Shown: positions 42,476 through 52,773, counted from the stretch's first letter. The stretch: DNA of 64,000 bases from Conyzicola nivalis_A (GCF_040548875.1 NZ_JBEPSJ010000001.1:372001-436000); one strand, 5' to 3'. Notes: generated by a model from the letters alone, not told the origin. Numbers and translations are program-made.

Positions 42476-45400
42476 TCAGGGCAGGCGCATCCGCTCACCC
42501 TCGCCGTCACGGTCCTCGGCGACTATCCGCGCCTCGAGCAGTGCCAGATCGACGCCGCGCGTCAGCCAGGCGCGTCCCTGCTCGGTGAGCCGGGAGTATC
42601 CGAGCACGTCGCAGGCCTCCTTCAGCAGGTCGTCCCGCGTGATGCTGAACGACTCGCGCACGAGCATCTCCACGACGTTCGCGATCTCGTGCGGGCTCAC
42701 CTCGGTGAGCGCCCGTGCGGCGGTCGACGGCGAGCGTCGGGCGTCGCGCCAGGTCGCCGGGTCGAGGGTCGGCGGCCACGCGAAACCGTCGACGACGGGG
42801 AAGGCCGAGGCGAGCGCATCGGACAGCTCGTTGCGGCGACCCTCGCCCATACGCGTGTAGCCGAAGCGTCTCGCGACCGTGGCCACGAGACGAGCCAGCG
42901 GGATCGGACCCTCGGTCGACAGCACCTCCGCGCCGATCCGCTCGATGGCCGGCCGGGCCATGCGCATGTTGTCGAGCACCGACTGGTTGGCGATCGCGCT
43001 GTCGGCGGCCACCTCGAAGGGGGAGAGGACGATTCCGGATGGCGCGGCCGCGAGCTGCTCCGCGGGTGCGGTCACCCCCGGCTGAACGGCGGGATCCGTC
43101 GGCACGAGCAACTCCGCCGGTGCCGCCGCGACCGACACGAACCGGGGGCGCTCGGCCACCGGACGGTCCATGGCCTCGCGGATGCGGCCCAGCACGCCCG
43201 CGCGGTCGCGGATCCAGGCCGGAAGCCAGACGCGCACGGTGGCCGGCCAGCCCATGAGGTCGATGAGCAGCTGCGGCGAGCCGTCCCGGTCGGACACGGT
43301 GGGTCGCGCCGCCCAGCCGGCGCCGTCGACCATGATCGCGAGGCGCCAGTCGTCGTCGCCCGGCCGGCGCACGGCGAGGTCGACCTTGAACGACGAGAGT
43401 CCGAGGGCGGTCTCCACCTCGAAGCCCTCCTCCCGGATCGCGGCGGCGAGCTCCTCGACGAACCGGCCGCCGTTGCCGCCCTGCTGCACGGCGCTCTGTC
43501 GAAGCTCGCCCTGCCCGCCCTGCCCGCCCTGCACATGCTGCCCCTCGAGCGTGCGCTGCGCCGCGAACTGCAGGTAGCCCTTCAGGTCGGCGATGCCCTG
43601 CGACCCGGTGCGGGCGAGGTCGATGTCGGCGGGGTCGAACGAGGCGAACAGCACCACGTGCTTCCTCGCTCGGGTGACGGCGACGTTGAGGCGGCGCTCG
43701 CCGCCGGTGAGGTTGAGCGGGCCGAAGTTGAGCGGGAGCGTCCCGGTCTTCGCGTCGCGGGAGAAGGCGAGGGAGAACAGGATCGTGTCGCGCTCGTCGC
43801 CCTGTACGTTCTCGAGGTTCTTCACGAACAGGTCGAGGCCGGGTTCGGCGGTGAGGGCGCGCTGCACGAGCAGGTCGGTGGAGTCCTCGAGCTTGTTCAG
43901 GATGAGGTCGCGCTGCTGGATGTTGAAGCAGACCACGCCGATCGACTCGTGCTTGGTGGCCGGGTCGCGCAGGCGCTCGCCGATCTCGGCGACGATGGCC
44001 GCGGCCTCCACCTCGTTGGTGCGGGCGGCGCCGCGGGCGAACTCTCCCTGGACACGGCGCAGGCTGAGTCCGGAGCCGTCGCCCGAGCGCGGCGACGGCA
44101 GGCTCACGAGCTTGCCGTCGTAGTAGGTGGCGTTCGAGAAAGCGATGAGGCTCTCGTCCTGGCTGCGGTAGTGCCACGACAGCCACAGCTGCGGCAGACC
44201 GGATTCGACCGCCTCGCTGAGGATGCTCTCCAGGTCCTCGACGACGAGCTCCTCGCCCGCGACGGCGCGCGAATCGCCTTCCCCCGTGGCATCCACCTGC
44301 ATGATGCGTGTCGGGGGCATCTGCTTCGAGTCGCCCACCACGATGACGGCCTTGCCGCGGCCCATTGCGCCGATCGCCTGCGGCACGCGGATCTGCGAGG
44401 CCTCGTCGAAGATCACCAGATCGAAGTCGATGCTCGACGCGTCGAGGAAGTGCGCCACAGAGCCGGGGCTCATCAGGAACACCGGGACGATCGAGGTCAG
44501 GGCGTCGGGGAAACGCTTGGCGACCTCGCGAAAGGCGAGCCCGCCGCGCTTGCGGTCGATCTGACGCTTGAGCTCGGCGACCTCCCCGCGCAGGTTGCCC
44601 ACGTCGAACGGCCGCTGGGCGATCAGTCGTGCGGCGACCGCGGAGCGCAGCTGCTCCCGCGACACGGCGCTCTGCTCGAGGTAGCTCGCCGCGGCGCGGT
44701 CCTGCGCGTCGCCGTCGAAGCTGTCGAGTGAGCCCGCGGCGGTGCGCTCCTCGAGGGAGGCGAGCGCGAGGCCGCGCAGCAGTGCCTCGGGTGCGGCCTC
44801 GGGCGGGATCGAGACCCGGGCGAGCTGGTCGGCGAAGCGGGGGAGTCCGGCTGCGGTGATGGCGGCGAGCAGGCGGCGCGTCTCGGCGAACCGCTGCAGC
44901 TGCAGCAGGCCTGTCGTCTCGAGGTCGCGTTGCCAGAGGGCCTCGTCGTGCGCCCACTGGTCGAGCCAGCCGCCGGTACCGGCGTCGCCCACCCAGTGCC
45001 GCACCGTGGTCTGCGTCCCGCCGATGGCCGCGAGCCAGCGACCCCAGGTGGAGTCGAGATCGGCGAGCACGTCGAGATCGCCGGCATCGGCGGTGTCGGC
45101 GGGTGCGGCGCTCAGCAGCGACCACGCGGGTTCGGCGTGCTTCGACAGCCACACGGCCGTCGTGGCGATGAAGACGGCCGAGGCCAGCTCGCGGTGCGCG
45201 TCGTCGGTGTACGGGCGCCACGGGTCGGGGGTGATGAGCCCCTGCAGCTGCGCCCGCGCGTTCATCAGCGGCTCGGCGTCGACGAAGGCGTCGCGCAGGC
45301 GGGTGAGCATGTCGGTGAACTCCGGTCCGGGCACGGCGACGCCGCTCTTCAGCAGCGGTTCGATGCGCTCGCGCAGCCTGCGCCGACGCCACTCGGGCAG

Positions 45401-48400
45401 GAACCACTCGCCGTCGAGCTTCGTAGACTTCGCGATGAGCTCGCCGAGTCCGGGGTACTCGAGGGCGGCCGGTGTCGCTTCGGCGAGTGCCCGGGCGTGG
45501 GTGGCGCGGTACTGCGCCGTGGCCTTCTGCAGCGCGTCGCTCGCCTCACGCCACGACGTGCGATCGACGTAGGCGAGGTGGCCGGCCGCGGGCAGGAGCC
45601 CCGCGGTCCTGGCGGCGGCCAGGCGCACCACGGCGGTGAGTCCGGCTCCGGGCAGCAGCGCCGCGAGCGCCGCGCGCCACGCGTCAGACAGTGCCGCGAC
45701 CCCGGTGCGGGAGGCGGCGAGGTCTCCGAGCGCGCCGCGCACCGACTCGAGGTCGAGCGCCGCCGCGTCGAGCGACCCGGGGTCTCCCGCGCCGGAGACG
45801 AGCCAGGGGTGGCCGGGGCGCAGGCCGAACCGTGTTGCGGCATCCGAGTACTCGCGGGTGAGCTGGGCGACGTCGGCGTCGGAGACCCGCGACAGCCAGG
45901 GCAGCGGGATGCTCGCCGCCGGGCCGTCGCCGAGGGCCGCGACGGCGTCGTACGCGCTCCACAGCGAGTAGCCGTGCGCGTTGCGGGAGTGCACGATCGC
46001 CGGGTAGCGCTCGAGCTGCACGATGGCCGAGCGCAGTCGCGCGTCCGTGGCATCCCACGCCGCCTGGTCCGTCTCCACCCGTGTGTCGAGCGCCGCACGC
46101 AGCTGCTCGCGGATCGAGTTCATCGACTGCTTCGCGCCGTGCAGCTCCAGCCCGAACGAGCCGATGCCGATCGCGTCGAGCCGGCGTTTGACGACCTCGA
46201 GGGCCGCCTGCTTCTCGGCGACGAAGAGCACCTTCTTGCCCGCGGTGAGCGCGTGCGCGATGAGGTTGGTGATGGTCTGCGACTTGCCGGTGCCCGGAGG
46301 ACCCTCGAGCACGAACGACTGTCCGCTCGTGGCGCGCACGATCGCCGCCATCTGCGACCCGTCGGCAGCGATCGGGAGGCGCAGCTCGGTCTCGTCGACG
46401 GCAGGCGCGGTGGTCGCGCCCCCGCCGCCCGCCGGGTCGTCGAACGTCTCGCCGGGCGTCTCGACGAGATGACGCACCACCGGGTTCTGCATCAGCGGAC
46501 GCCAGTTCTCGTCGAGGTCCTTCCAGATCTGGAATGTCGAGAAGCGCAGGATGGCGAGGCTCGCCGACTCGTCGATGCGGTACGGCAGCTCGGCCTCGAG
46601 CAGCTGGCGCCGGATGCCGCCGAGCACCGCGCCGATCGCGATGCCGGTGTCGTCGAGCGACGGTGTCGCCAGCTCGGTGAGGTCGAGCCCCTTGGTGGTC
46701 TTCAGCCACTGCAGCAGGCACAGGTTCGGCTGGGCGACGTCGTCGCCGTCGAGCTTGATCGCGTACGGCGTGAACGCGAGCCCGCCGGTGAGCCGGACGG
46801 GCAGCAGGAACAGGGGAGCCCGCGCCTCGCTGCCGTCGGCCTTGGTGTGCACGAGGCTGCCGAGGGTCAGGTAGAGGTAGTTGCTGCCCGACTCCTGCTC
46901 GAGCGTGTCGGCCTCGCGCTTCATCGCCCGCAGCTGGGTGCGGTGCCTCTCGTCGGGCAGGGCGGAGAACACCGTGCGCGTGGTGGTGAACACCGTGGTC
47001 ATTATCTCGGGGGCGACCTCGCTCGCAACCCGTATCCCCGCGAGCTTCTGCAGCTCGGACGAGTCGAGGCCGCCCGAGACCCGCACGCTCTTGCCGGAGT
47101 GCACCACGTCGTCGAGCTTCGGCAGCATGCCGCCGGGCACGAGGAGGTCGAGCACCTTCTGGTTGCGCGGCATGTTGAGCAGCGGATTGCGCAGCGTCAG
47201 GTCGAGCAGGTCGCGCTTCCAGTTCTTGAAGCGAGCGGGGGAGTCGTCGTGCCGGTCGAGCTGGCCGCGCACGATCTCCTCCTCCGCGGCGGCGGACAGG
47301 TTCTTCAGGCTCGACCGGGCGACGAACGGGCGGTCGAGGGCGGTCTGCTCCGCCGAGACCTCCGACCCGGGCACGGGCATCGGTCGCACTCCGTCGATGC
47401 GTGCGCGCGTGACATCCACCATCGTCTGCAGCAGGTGGAAGTCGGTACGGAAGTAGTCGGCGCCCGCCTTCTTCGCCCGCGAGAAGTCGAGCGATCCGCT
47501 GCCCGGGCCGAGGCCGGTGAGCTCGACCGGGGTCGCCGCCCCCGACTCGACCAGGTTGGTGAGCACGTTGACCTGTTCGATGGTGGCGCGCTCGCCGTAG
47601 GTCTCGGCGGAGTAGAACCCGCCGAACGCGTGGTTGCGGGTGATGAAGACCAGCGGCGAGAGGCCGACCGCCTCGAGGCAGGCGGCGTAGAGCACGGCGA
47701 GGTCGACACAGGTGCCGAAGCGGTCGCGCAGCACCTGCTCGGTCGTGCGCACCTTCTGGCCGGTGCGCTCAAACGACGCCGGCGGGTTGATGTAGGTGAC
47801 TCCGAGGGCGCGGATCGACTCGTAGATCGCTGCGGCGAGCTGGTGGGCCCGCTCGGGGCCGGACTGGTATCCCTCGAGGGAGCCGCTGTTCGTCTTCTTC
47901 AGGAGCAGATCGGATGCCGCTCGAAGAATGGTCGTCACGGCCGACGTGTTCGGCTGCACGAATGCCGCAATGGAGGCGTGCAGTCCCGGGAAGTTGAGCC
48001 ACTCGTTGAAGGCGCTCACCTCGACGGTTGCGAGGATGCGCGCCTCGTTCGCGGTCACGTCGAGAGTCGCGATCGCCGACTCGCTCGCTCCAGCGAGAAG
48101 CGGGCTGAACAGGTCGAAGTCGCGTGGGTCGTCGATGCGGGTGACTCCGCCCGCGACGAGCGGTCCGGCGATGCTGCGGCGCCAGACCACCTCGGCGCCG
48201 GTAGTGAGCCCCAGGGCGGCGGCGAGTTCGACGGCGGGCAGGTCGGCGCCGGTCTCGTTGTGCACGACGACCGCGCGGATGAACGGGATCCCGCTCAGCA
48301 CGAGCGAGTAGTTGACCCGCGGCTGAAACTCGATCTGCAGCCGCACGCCGCCCGCCGTGGTGTCGAGTACCTGGTAGATCTCGGTTTCAGCAGCGCTCGA

Positions 48401-48406
48401 ATCCAT
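42476..48406 (-). CDS. giant DUF4011 SF1 helicase with Vsr-like C-terminal domain
   Basis: This 1976-residue protein is the largest in the window. Order of parts: an N-terminal beta-rich region; a transglutaminase-like segment with Cys near 233 (FGTCVDLAVLYAACLEAVG) and His near 259; DUF4011 near 390 (FKNWKRDLLDLTLRNPLLNM); an SF1 helicase with GPPGTGKSQTITNL near 700 and DEASQIRVPQAIGAMGRG near 1335; helicase lobe 2 with NVQGDERD; a Vsr/REase_MTES_1575-like domain near 1650-1745 (VDLAV, then IMVDGAGW); and a DUF3320-like end. Similar single-gene DUF4011-helicase-Vsr proteins act in phage defence. The usual IECDG-YH nuclease motif reads IMVDG-GW, so nuclease activity is doubtful. TAGCCT lies 6 nt before the ATG. 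Confidence 0.85.
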   Translation of the reverse strand: MDSSAAETEIYQVLDTTAGGVRLQIEFQPRVNYSLVLSGIPFIRAVVVHNETGADLPAVELAAALGLTTGAEVVWRRSIAGPLVAGGVTRIDDPRDFDLFSPLLAGASESAIATLDVTANEARILATVEVSAFNEWLNFPGLHASIAAFVQPNTSAVTTILRAASDLLLKKTNSGSLEGYQSGPERAHQLAAAIYESIRALGVTYINPPASFERTGQKVRTTEQVLRDRFGTCVDLAVLYAACLEAVGLSPLVFITRNHAFGGFYSAETYGERATIEQVNVLTNLVESGAATPVELTGLGPGSGSLDFSRAKKAGADYFRTDFHLLQTMVDVTRARIDGVRPMPVPGSEVSAEQTALDRPFVARSSLKNLSAAAEEEIVRGQLDRHDDSPARFKNWKRDLLDLTLRNPLLNMPRNQKVLDLLVPGGMLPKLDDVVHSGKSVRVSGGLDSSELQKLAGIRVASEVAPEIMTTVFTTTRTVFSALPDERHRTQLRAMKREADTLEQESGSNYLYLTLGSLVHTKADGSEARAPLFLLPVRLTGGLAFTPYAIKLDGDDVAQPNLCLLQWLKTTKGLDLTELATPSLDDTGIAIGAVLGGIRRQLLEAELPYRIDESASLAILRFSTFQIWKDLDENWRPLMQNPVVRHLVETPGETFDDPAGGGGATTAPAVDETELRLPIAADGSQMAAIVRATSGQSFVLEGPPGTGKSQTITNLIAHALTAGKKVLFVAEKQAALEVVKRRLDAIGIGSFGLELHGAKQSMNSIREQLRAALDTRVETDQAAWDATDARLRSAIVQLERYPAIVHSRNAHGYSLWSAYDAVAALGDGPAASIPLPWLSRVSDADVAQLTREYSDAATRFGLRPGHPWLVSGAGDPGSLDAAALDLESVRGALGDLAASRTGVAALSDAWRAALAALLPGAGLTAVVRLAAARTAGLLPAAGHLAYVDRTSWREASDALQKATAQYRATHARALAEATPAALEYPGLGELIAKSTKLDGEWFLPEWRRRRLRERIEPLLKSGVAVPGPEFTDMLTRLRDAFVDAEPLMNARAQLQGLITPDPWRPYTDDAHRELASAVFIATTAVWLSKHAEPAWSLLSAAPADTADAGDLDVLADLDSTWGRWLAAIGGTQTTVRHWVGDAGTGGWLDQWAHDEALWQRDLETTGLLQLQRFAETRRLLAAITAAGLPRFADQLARVSIPPEAAPEALLRGLALASLEERTAAGSLDSFDGDAQDRAAASYLEQSAVSREQLRSAVAARLIAQRPFDVGNLRGEVAELKRQIDRKRGGLAFREVAKRFPDALTSIVPVFLMSPGSVAHFLDASSIDFDLVIFDEASQIRVPQAIGAMGRGKAVIVVGDSKQMPPTRIMQVDATGEGDSRAVAGEELVVEDLESILSEAVESGLPQLWLSWHYRSQDESLIAFSNATYYDGKLVSLPSPRSGDGSGLSLRRVQGEFARGAARTNEVEAAAIVAEIGERLRDPATKHESIGVVCFNIQQRDLILNKLEDSTDLLVQRALTAEPGLDLFVKNLENVQGDERDTILFSLAFSRDAKTGTLPLNFGPLNLTGGERRLNVAVTRARKHVVLFASFDPADIDLARTGSQGIADLKGYLQFAAQRTLEGQHVQGGQGGQGELRQSAVQQGGNGGRFVEELAAAIREEGFEVETALGLSSFKVDLAVRRPGDDDWRLAIMVDGAGWAARPTVSDRDGSPQLLIDLMGWPATVRVWLPAWIRDRAGVLGRIREAMDRPVAERPRFVSVAAAPAELLVPTDPAVQPGVTAPAEQLAAAPSGIVLSPFEVAADSAIANQSVLDNMRMARPAIERIGAEVLSTEGPIPLARLVATVARRFGYTRMGEGRRNELSDALASAFPVVDGFAWPPTLDPATWRDARRSPSTAARALTEVSPHEIANVVEMLVRESFSITRDDLLKEACDVLGYSRLTEQGRAWLTRGVDLALLEARIVAEDRDGEGERMRLP

Positions 48407-48455
48407 AGACCGAGGCTACCCGGGCGGGCGTGGATGCCGGGTCAACCCCGCACGA

Positions 48456-49643
48456 TCAGCCGCGCACGCACGTTCCCGACGCGACCGTCGTCGTGAGGGC
48501 CGGCGCCTGCTGCGCCACGGGCGTGAGCTCGTTCAGGCTGAGGGCGTAGCCCAGGTTGTCGACGTCGGCGCTGCGGGCGAAGACGACGCCGGCGACGGCG
48601 CCGTCGACGGTGAGAAGCGGGCCGCCCGAGTTGCCCTCGCGCACCACGGCGGCGAGCGTGTAGATCTCGCGGGTGCCGCCGGGCTCGCCGTAGATGTCGT
48701 CGACCGCGGTGGAGGTGAGCGAGAGCACACGCGCCGGCGTCGTGGTGAACGGTCCGCCGAACGGGTAGCCGTCGACGACACCCGTCGCGCCGACCGGCAT
48801 CGATCGTGCGAGCGGGAGCGGCGACACGGCCAGCCCGTCGACCGCGATCACCGCGATGTCCTTTCGCGGGTCGAAGTAGACGACGCGACCGGGCAACGAT
48901 CCGCCGCCGGGCACCTCGACGACGGGTTCCGCGACCCCCGCGACGACGTGCGCGTTCGTCACGACCCGGTCGCCGGCCACGACGAAGCCGCTGCCGGTCT
49001 GGTTCTGCCCGCACTCGTAGGCGTTGCCGCTGATGCGCACGACCGACCGGGCCGCCTCGGTGAGAGCCGGGGTGCCCGTGTCGGTGACGGGCAGCTCGGG
49101 CGCCGTCGTGACTCCGCCGAGCGCCTCCGTGATCAACGGGATGCCGTCGGTCACCACCGTGGACCGCAGTTCGGCGAGAAACGCCTCGACGGGGTCGGGG
49201 GTGAGGTCGTTGATGCCGCGCAGCACTGTCGAGGCGCCGATGGCCTGCGAGAAGGCCGGGACCCCGAGGGAGCCGACGCTGAGCGCGAGCAGCGCGGCGA
49301 TGAGGGCGGCCGCGACGCCGTTGACCGCGGCGCCCAAGAGCCGGTCGATGAACCGCAGCGGCGACTTCTCGAGTCGTGAGCGGATGCCGCGGCCGACAGC
49401 CGCGCCGAGCGAGTGGCCGAACACCACGAGCGCTACCGCAGTGAACACCGTGGCGACGACGCGCCACATCGGTTCCGGCACCCACGAGCCCACGACCGGA
49501 ATCGCGAAGTAGGCGACGACCGCGCCGATCACGACGCCGGCGAGCGCGAATGCGCTGTGCAGCAGGCCGCGGCGGTATCCCGCGACGACGTAGCCGACGA
49601 GCAAGACGACCAGGAGCAGGTCGAGGAGCCAGGCTTCGGGCAT
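48456..49643 (-). CDS. MarP-type membrane serine protease
   Basis: The 395-residue protein joins a CvpA-like membrane domain (four helices, residues 5-125) to a periplasm-facing trypsin-like protease. The catalytic triad is visible: His in VVTNAHVV, Asp in DPRKDIAVI, and Ser in REGNSGGPLL. Two Cys (NAYECGQ and the C-terminal GTCVRG) probably form the regulatory disulfide known from mycobacterial MarP. MarP protects cells from acid and oxidative stress by cleaving cell-wall hydrolases. AAGGA lies 9 nt before the ATG at 49643. Confidence 0.92.
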   Translation of the reverse strand: MPEAWLLDLLLVVLLVGYVVAGYRRGLLHSAFALAGVVIGAVVAYFAIPVVGSWVPEPMWRVVATVFTAVALVVFGHSLGAAVGRGIRSRLEKSPLRFIDRLLGAAVNGVAAALIAALLALSVGSLGVPAFSQAIGASTVLRGINDLTPDPVEAFLAELRSTVVTDGIPLITEALGGVTTAPELPVTDTGTPALTEAARSVVRISGNAYECGQNQTGSGFVVAGDRVVTNAHVVAGVAEPVVEVPGGGSLPGRVVYFDPRKDIAVIAVDGLAVSPLPLARSMPVGATGVVDGYPFGGPFTTTPARVLSLTSTAVDDIYGEPGGTREIYTLAAVVREGNSGGPLLTVDGAVAGVVFARSADVDNLGYALSLNELTPVAQQAPALTTTVASGTCVRG

Positions 49644-49706
49644 CCGTCGTTCCTTCGGTCGTGGTCTGCGGGAGCGGTTATCCCGCAGTCACGACACTAC
49701 GGGGGT

Positions 49707-51554
49707 TCAGACCGCCTCTGCTGCGCCGGCACCACCCGTCATGATCGCACGCAGCCGCTCGACCGGAAGCTTGGGGATGCGGTCGGCCGTGACCAGGCCG
49801 TTCGTCTCCTGGCCCGTGTCGGTCAGCTGGGTGTAGCAGTAGCCGGCGAGCACCTCGCTCGCACGGACCGCGTCGAGAAGCGACCCGAGTCGGGCGGCGA
49901 AGTCGTCGGCCGAGCTCGCGGTCGAGTAGCCCCAGGCGTTGTCGACATCGCTGTTGGGCGCGAACTTCACTCCGCCGAACTCGGTGAGCATGACCGGTTG
50001 GCCGCGATCGGGCTCGTCGCCGAGGCGCAGCCGCCGACCGGCCGGGCCGACCCCGTCGAACAGCGCCGCGACGCTCGCGCGGTCGGCGTAACGGGCAGCG
50101 ACGACGTCGCCGGAGGGCTCGTAGTCGTGGATCGACCAGATGTCGGAGTCGAGGTGCTCCCAGCCGTCGTTCGACACGACCGGCCGGGTCGGGTCGAGGC
50201 TCTTGGTGAGGTGGAAGAGCGACCGCGCGTATTCGCGCACCGTGGCGTCGTGGGCGATGTGCTGCACGCCCCAGCTCTCGTTGAGCGGAACCCATGTGAC
50301 GATGCTGGGATGCGAGGAGTCCCGGCGGATCACGTCGGACCACTCGGCGACGACCCGCCGTGCGGCGGTGGTCGAGAACTCGTACGCGCTAGGCATCTCC
50401 TCCCACAGGAGCAGGCCGAGGCGGTCGGCCCAGTACAGGAACCTCGGGTCCTCGATCTTCTGGTGTACGCGCGCGGCGTTGAAGCCGAGGTCCTTGATGA
50501 GCTGAACCTCGGCACGCAGCGCATCGCCGCTCGGTGCCGCGAGGTGCGACTGCGGCCAGTACCCCTGGCTCAGCACGGAGCGCAGGAACACCGGGCGGTC
50601 GTTGAGCAGGAAGCGGCCGCGGTCGACGGTCGCGCTCCGCAGGCCGAAGTACGAGAACACCGTGTCGCTGCTGTCGACGCCTGTGCGGCCGGTCAGGTCG
50701 AGGCGGACGTCGATGAGGCGCGGAGTGCGGTCGCTCCAGAGCAGCTCCTCGTAGTTCTGCCCGTTGATCTGGCGGGGCACGACGACCGTCACGTCGACGC
50801 GGTGCGAGTGGACCGCGATCCGGTGGGTCGCGAGCGGCTCTCCCTCGAAGCTGAGCTCGACGTCGAGCAGCGTGTGGTCGTCGGGTCGGCGGTTGAGCTC
50901 GACGGTGACGACGACCGAGCCCGTGGTCACATCGGGGGCGAAGGCCAGGTGGTCGACGTACAGCGGGGGCACCGTCTCGAGCCAGACCGGCTGCCAGATC
51001 CCGGTCGTGCGGTGGTACCAGATGACATGCGGGTCGAGCTCCCAGTCCTGTTTGCCTCGGGGCTGAGCGACGTCGAGCGGGTCGTCTTCGGCGCGCACGA
51101 CGAGCGAGTGTTCGCCCTCGCCGTCGAAGGCGTCGGTGACGTCGAAGGAGAAGGGCGTGTGGCCGCCCTCGTGGTGGCCGAGCAGAGTGCCGCCGAGCCA
51201 GACGGAGCACCGGTAGTCGACCGCGCCGAAGTGGAGGAGGGTGTGGCCGCCCTCGGTCGTGGGCCGGGTGATCGACCGTCGGTACCAGACCACGGGGTGG
51301 AATCCGGTGTCCCCGATTCCGGATGCCGGCGACTCGGGCGGGTACGGCACGGTGATGGTGCGGTCGAACGTGATCGCGGTGGCCGGCGCGAACCACTTCG
51401 CCCGGAGTCCGTCGTCGTCGTCGTCGAATCGCAGGTCCCACTCGCCGCCGAGGTCCGTCCACGAGGGCCGCACGAGCTGCGGCCGGGGGTAGCTGCCGTC
51501 CTGCCGGGAGGCGCGAACGGGGCTGGCGGTTGTCTCGAGGGCGTCGGTGTCCAT
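49707..51554 (-). CDS. glycoside hydrolase family 2 enzyme
   Basis: The 615-residue protein has the GH2 order: sugar-binding jelly roll (residues 20-190, with FDRTITVPYPPES and VWYRRSITRP), an Ig-like domain, and a TIM barrel. The acid/base Glu is in VPLNESWG near 425 and the nucleophile in LTEFGG near 523. No signal peptide is present, so it acts inside the cell on imported oligosaccharides, as a beta-galactosidase, glucuronidase or related enzyme. The promoter region holds a 13/14 match to the LacI operator found before the ABC operon, tying it to that locus. ATG at 51554 is the first of the conserved frame. Confidence 0.9.
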   Translation of the reverse strand: MDTDALETTASPVRASRQDGSYPRPQLVRPSWTDLGGEWDLRFDDDDDGLRAKWFAPATAITFDRTITVPYPPESPASGIGDTGFHPVVWYRRSITRPTTEGGHTLLHFGAVDYRCSVWLGGTLLGHHEGGHTPFSFDVTDAFDGEGEHSLVVRAEDDPLDVAQPRGKQDWELDPHVIWYHRTTGIWQPVWLETVPPLYVDHLAFAPDVTTGSVVVTVELNRRPDDHTLLDVELSFEGEPLATHRIAVHSHRVDVTVVVPRQINGQNYEELLWSDRTPRLIDVRLDLTGRTGVDSSDTVFSYFGLRSATVDRGRFLLNDRPVFLRSVLSQGYWPQSHLAAPSGDALRAEVQLIKDLGFNAARVHQKIEDPRFLYWADRLGLLLWEEMPSAYEFSTTAARRVVAEWSDVIRRDSSHPSIVTWVPLNESWGVQHIAHDATVREYARSLFHLTKSLDPTRPVVSNDGWEHLDSDIWSIHDYEPSGDVVAARYADRASVAALFDGVGPAGRRLRLGDEPDRGQPVMLTEFGGVKFAPNSDVDNAWGYSTASSADDFAARLGSLLDAVRASEVLAGYCYTQLTDTGQETNGLVTADRIPKLPVERLRAIMTGGAGAAEAV

Positions 51555-51574
51555 GGCTACAGTGTGCTGTATTT

Positions 51575-51588
51575 TTCCAGCGCTGTAA
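51575..51588. promoter_or_regulatory. second LacI-type operator, before the GH2 gene
   Basis: TTCCAGCGCTGTAA differs at one position from the perfect palindrome at 52786-52799. It lies 21-34 nt before the GH2 start codon, inside the expected promoter region. Confidence 0.6.
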
Positions 51589-51646
51589 AACTGTATTACG
51601 GCCGAGTTGCCTCGCGCGTCGTCCCCGCGTGCCACTCGATGGGCGG

Positions 51647-52660
51647 CTAATCGACGCGCGGAGCGCTCTCCCGCACAACGAACGAGTAGTCGGCGATCCG
51701 GTGTCGACCGAGCCCGGTGTAGCCGCCGATCCGCTCCTCGAGCATGTCGAGGGCCATCGTCGCGATCTGGCCGGTGTCCGGTGCGATCGTCGTGAGCGAC
51801 GGGTGGGTGAATGCCGCCATAGAGATGTCGTCCCAGCCGACGACCGCGACGTCCTCCGGAACCCGCAGACCGTGTTCCTGCAGGGCGCGCAGCGCGCCGA
51901 TCGCGGCCAGGTCGTCTCGACAGACGAGCCCGTCGAAGACGCGGCCGTCCGCGAGGGCGCGACGCACGGCATCCGCCGCCTCCTTGGCGCTGATGGCGGC
52001 GCTCGGGATCACGAGCGACATGTCGACGGTCAGCCCCGCCGCGTCGAGGGCCAGCTGGTAGCCGGTGAGTCGCTGCAGCGAGGTGACCGACTGGTCGAAC
52101 TCCTCGTGGCCGACGAAGCCGATGCGTCGTCGGCCGAGCGCCACGAGGTGCGCGGTGGCCTCGATCGCAGCCGCCTCGTTGTCGATCATGACGTGGTCGA
52201 CGCTCAAGGGCGCGGGTCCTTCGCCGAGGAGCACGAGCGGCACATCCTCGCGGTGTTTCGCGATCTCGAGCGACGGCATGCGCGACGGCTGGAAGATGAC
52301 GCCGTCGACGAGGCCCGCCTCTCGCGTGGAGACGATCGCGCGCTCGCTCTCGATCGTGCCGTCGGTCTGCTCGAGCAGGAGTCGGTAGCCGCGGGCCGTC
52401 GCCAGATGCGCGATGATGCGCGCCAGTTCGGCGAAGTACGGGAGGCTGACGTCGCTGAAAGCCAGGGACAGCATGCCGGTGCGGCCTGTTGCCAGTCGTC
52501 GGGCGGAGGCGTTCGGGCGGTATCCCAGCTCGGCGATGGCCGCCTCGACGCGCGACCGCATGCCCGGGCTGACGTGGGGATAGTCGTGGACCACGTTCGA
52601 CACGGTCTTCATGGAGACGCCGGCGAGCTCGGCCACATCCTGCAGGCGTACGTTTGCCAT
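51647..52660 (-). CDS. LacI family transcriptional regulator
   Basis: The 337-residue protein starts with a LacI helix-turn-helix and hinge: VRLQDVAELAGVSMKTVSNVVHDYPHVSPGMRSRVEAAIAELGYRPN-type sequence in residues 4-50, then a periplasmic-binding-protein fold for the sugar inducer (GLVDGVIFQPSR, HVMIDNEAAA, VAVVGWDDISMAAFTHPSLTTIA). It should repress the divergent ABC operon and the GH2 gene through the two operators. AAGGA lies 9 nt before the ATG at 52660; an upstream in-frame start at 52738 would add an unsupported extension. Confidence 0.93.
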   Translation of the reverse strand: MANVRLQDVAELAGVSMKTVSNVVHDYPHVSPGMRSRVEAAIAELGYRPNASARRLATGRTGMLSLAFSDVSLPYFAELARIIAHLATARGYRLLLEQTDGTIESERAIVSTREAGLVDGVIFQPSRMPSLEIAKHREDVPLVLLGEGPAPLSVDHVMIDNEAAAIEATAHLVALGRRRIGFVGHEEFDQSVTSLQRLTGYQLALDAAGLTVDMSLVIPSAAISAKEAADAVRRALADGRVFDGLVCRDDLAAIGALRALQEHGLRVPEDVAVVGWDDISMAAFTHPSLTTIAPDTGQIATMALDMLEERIGGYTGLGRHRIADYSFVVRESAPRVD

Positions 52661-52773
52661 CGCGGTGTTCCTTCTCGTCGGCGAGCTCGGGGGAGCGGCG
52701 GTCGCCGTAGCCGAGTCCTGCTCGTTCTCGGGTACCACTGTACCGACCGGAGCGCCAGCGGAACCTCATTGCC

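Noticed and set aside
44930..48496. 1188-codon plus-strand frame opposite the giant helicase
   Set aside because: It has shadow-type composition, while the minus-strand frame carries consecutive helicase motifs.
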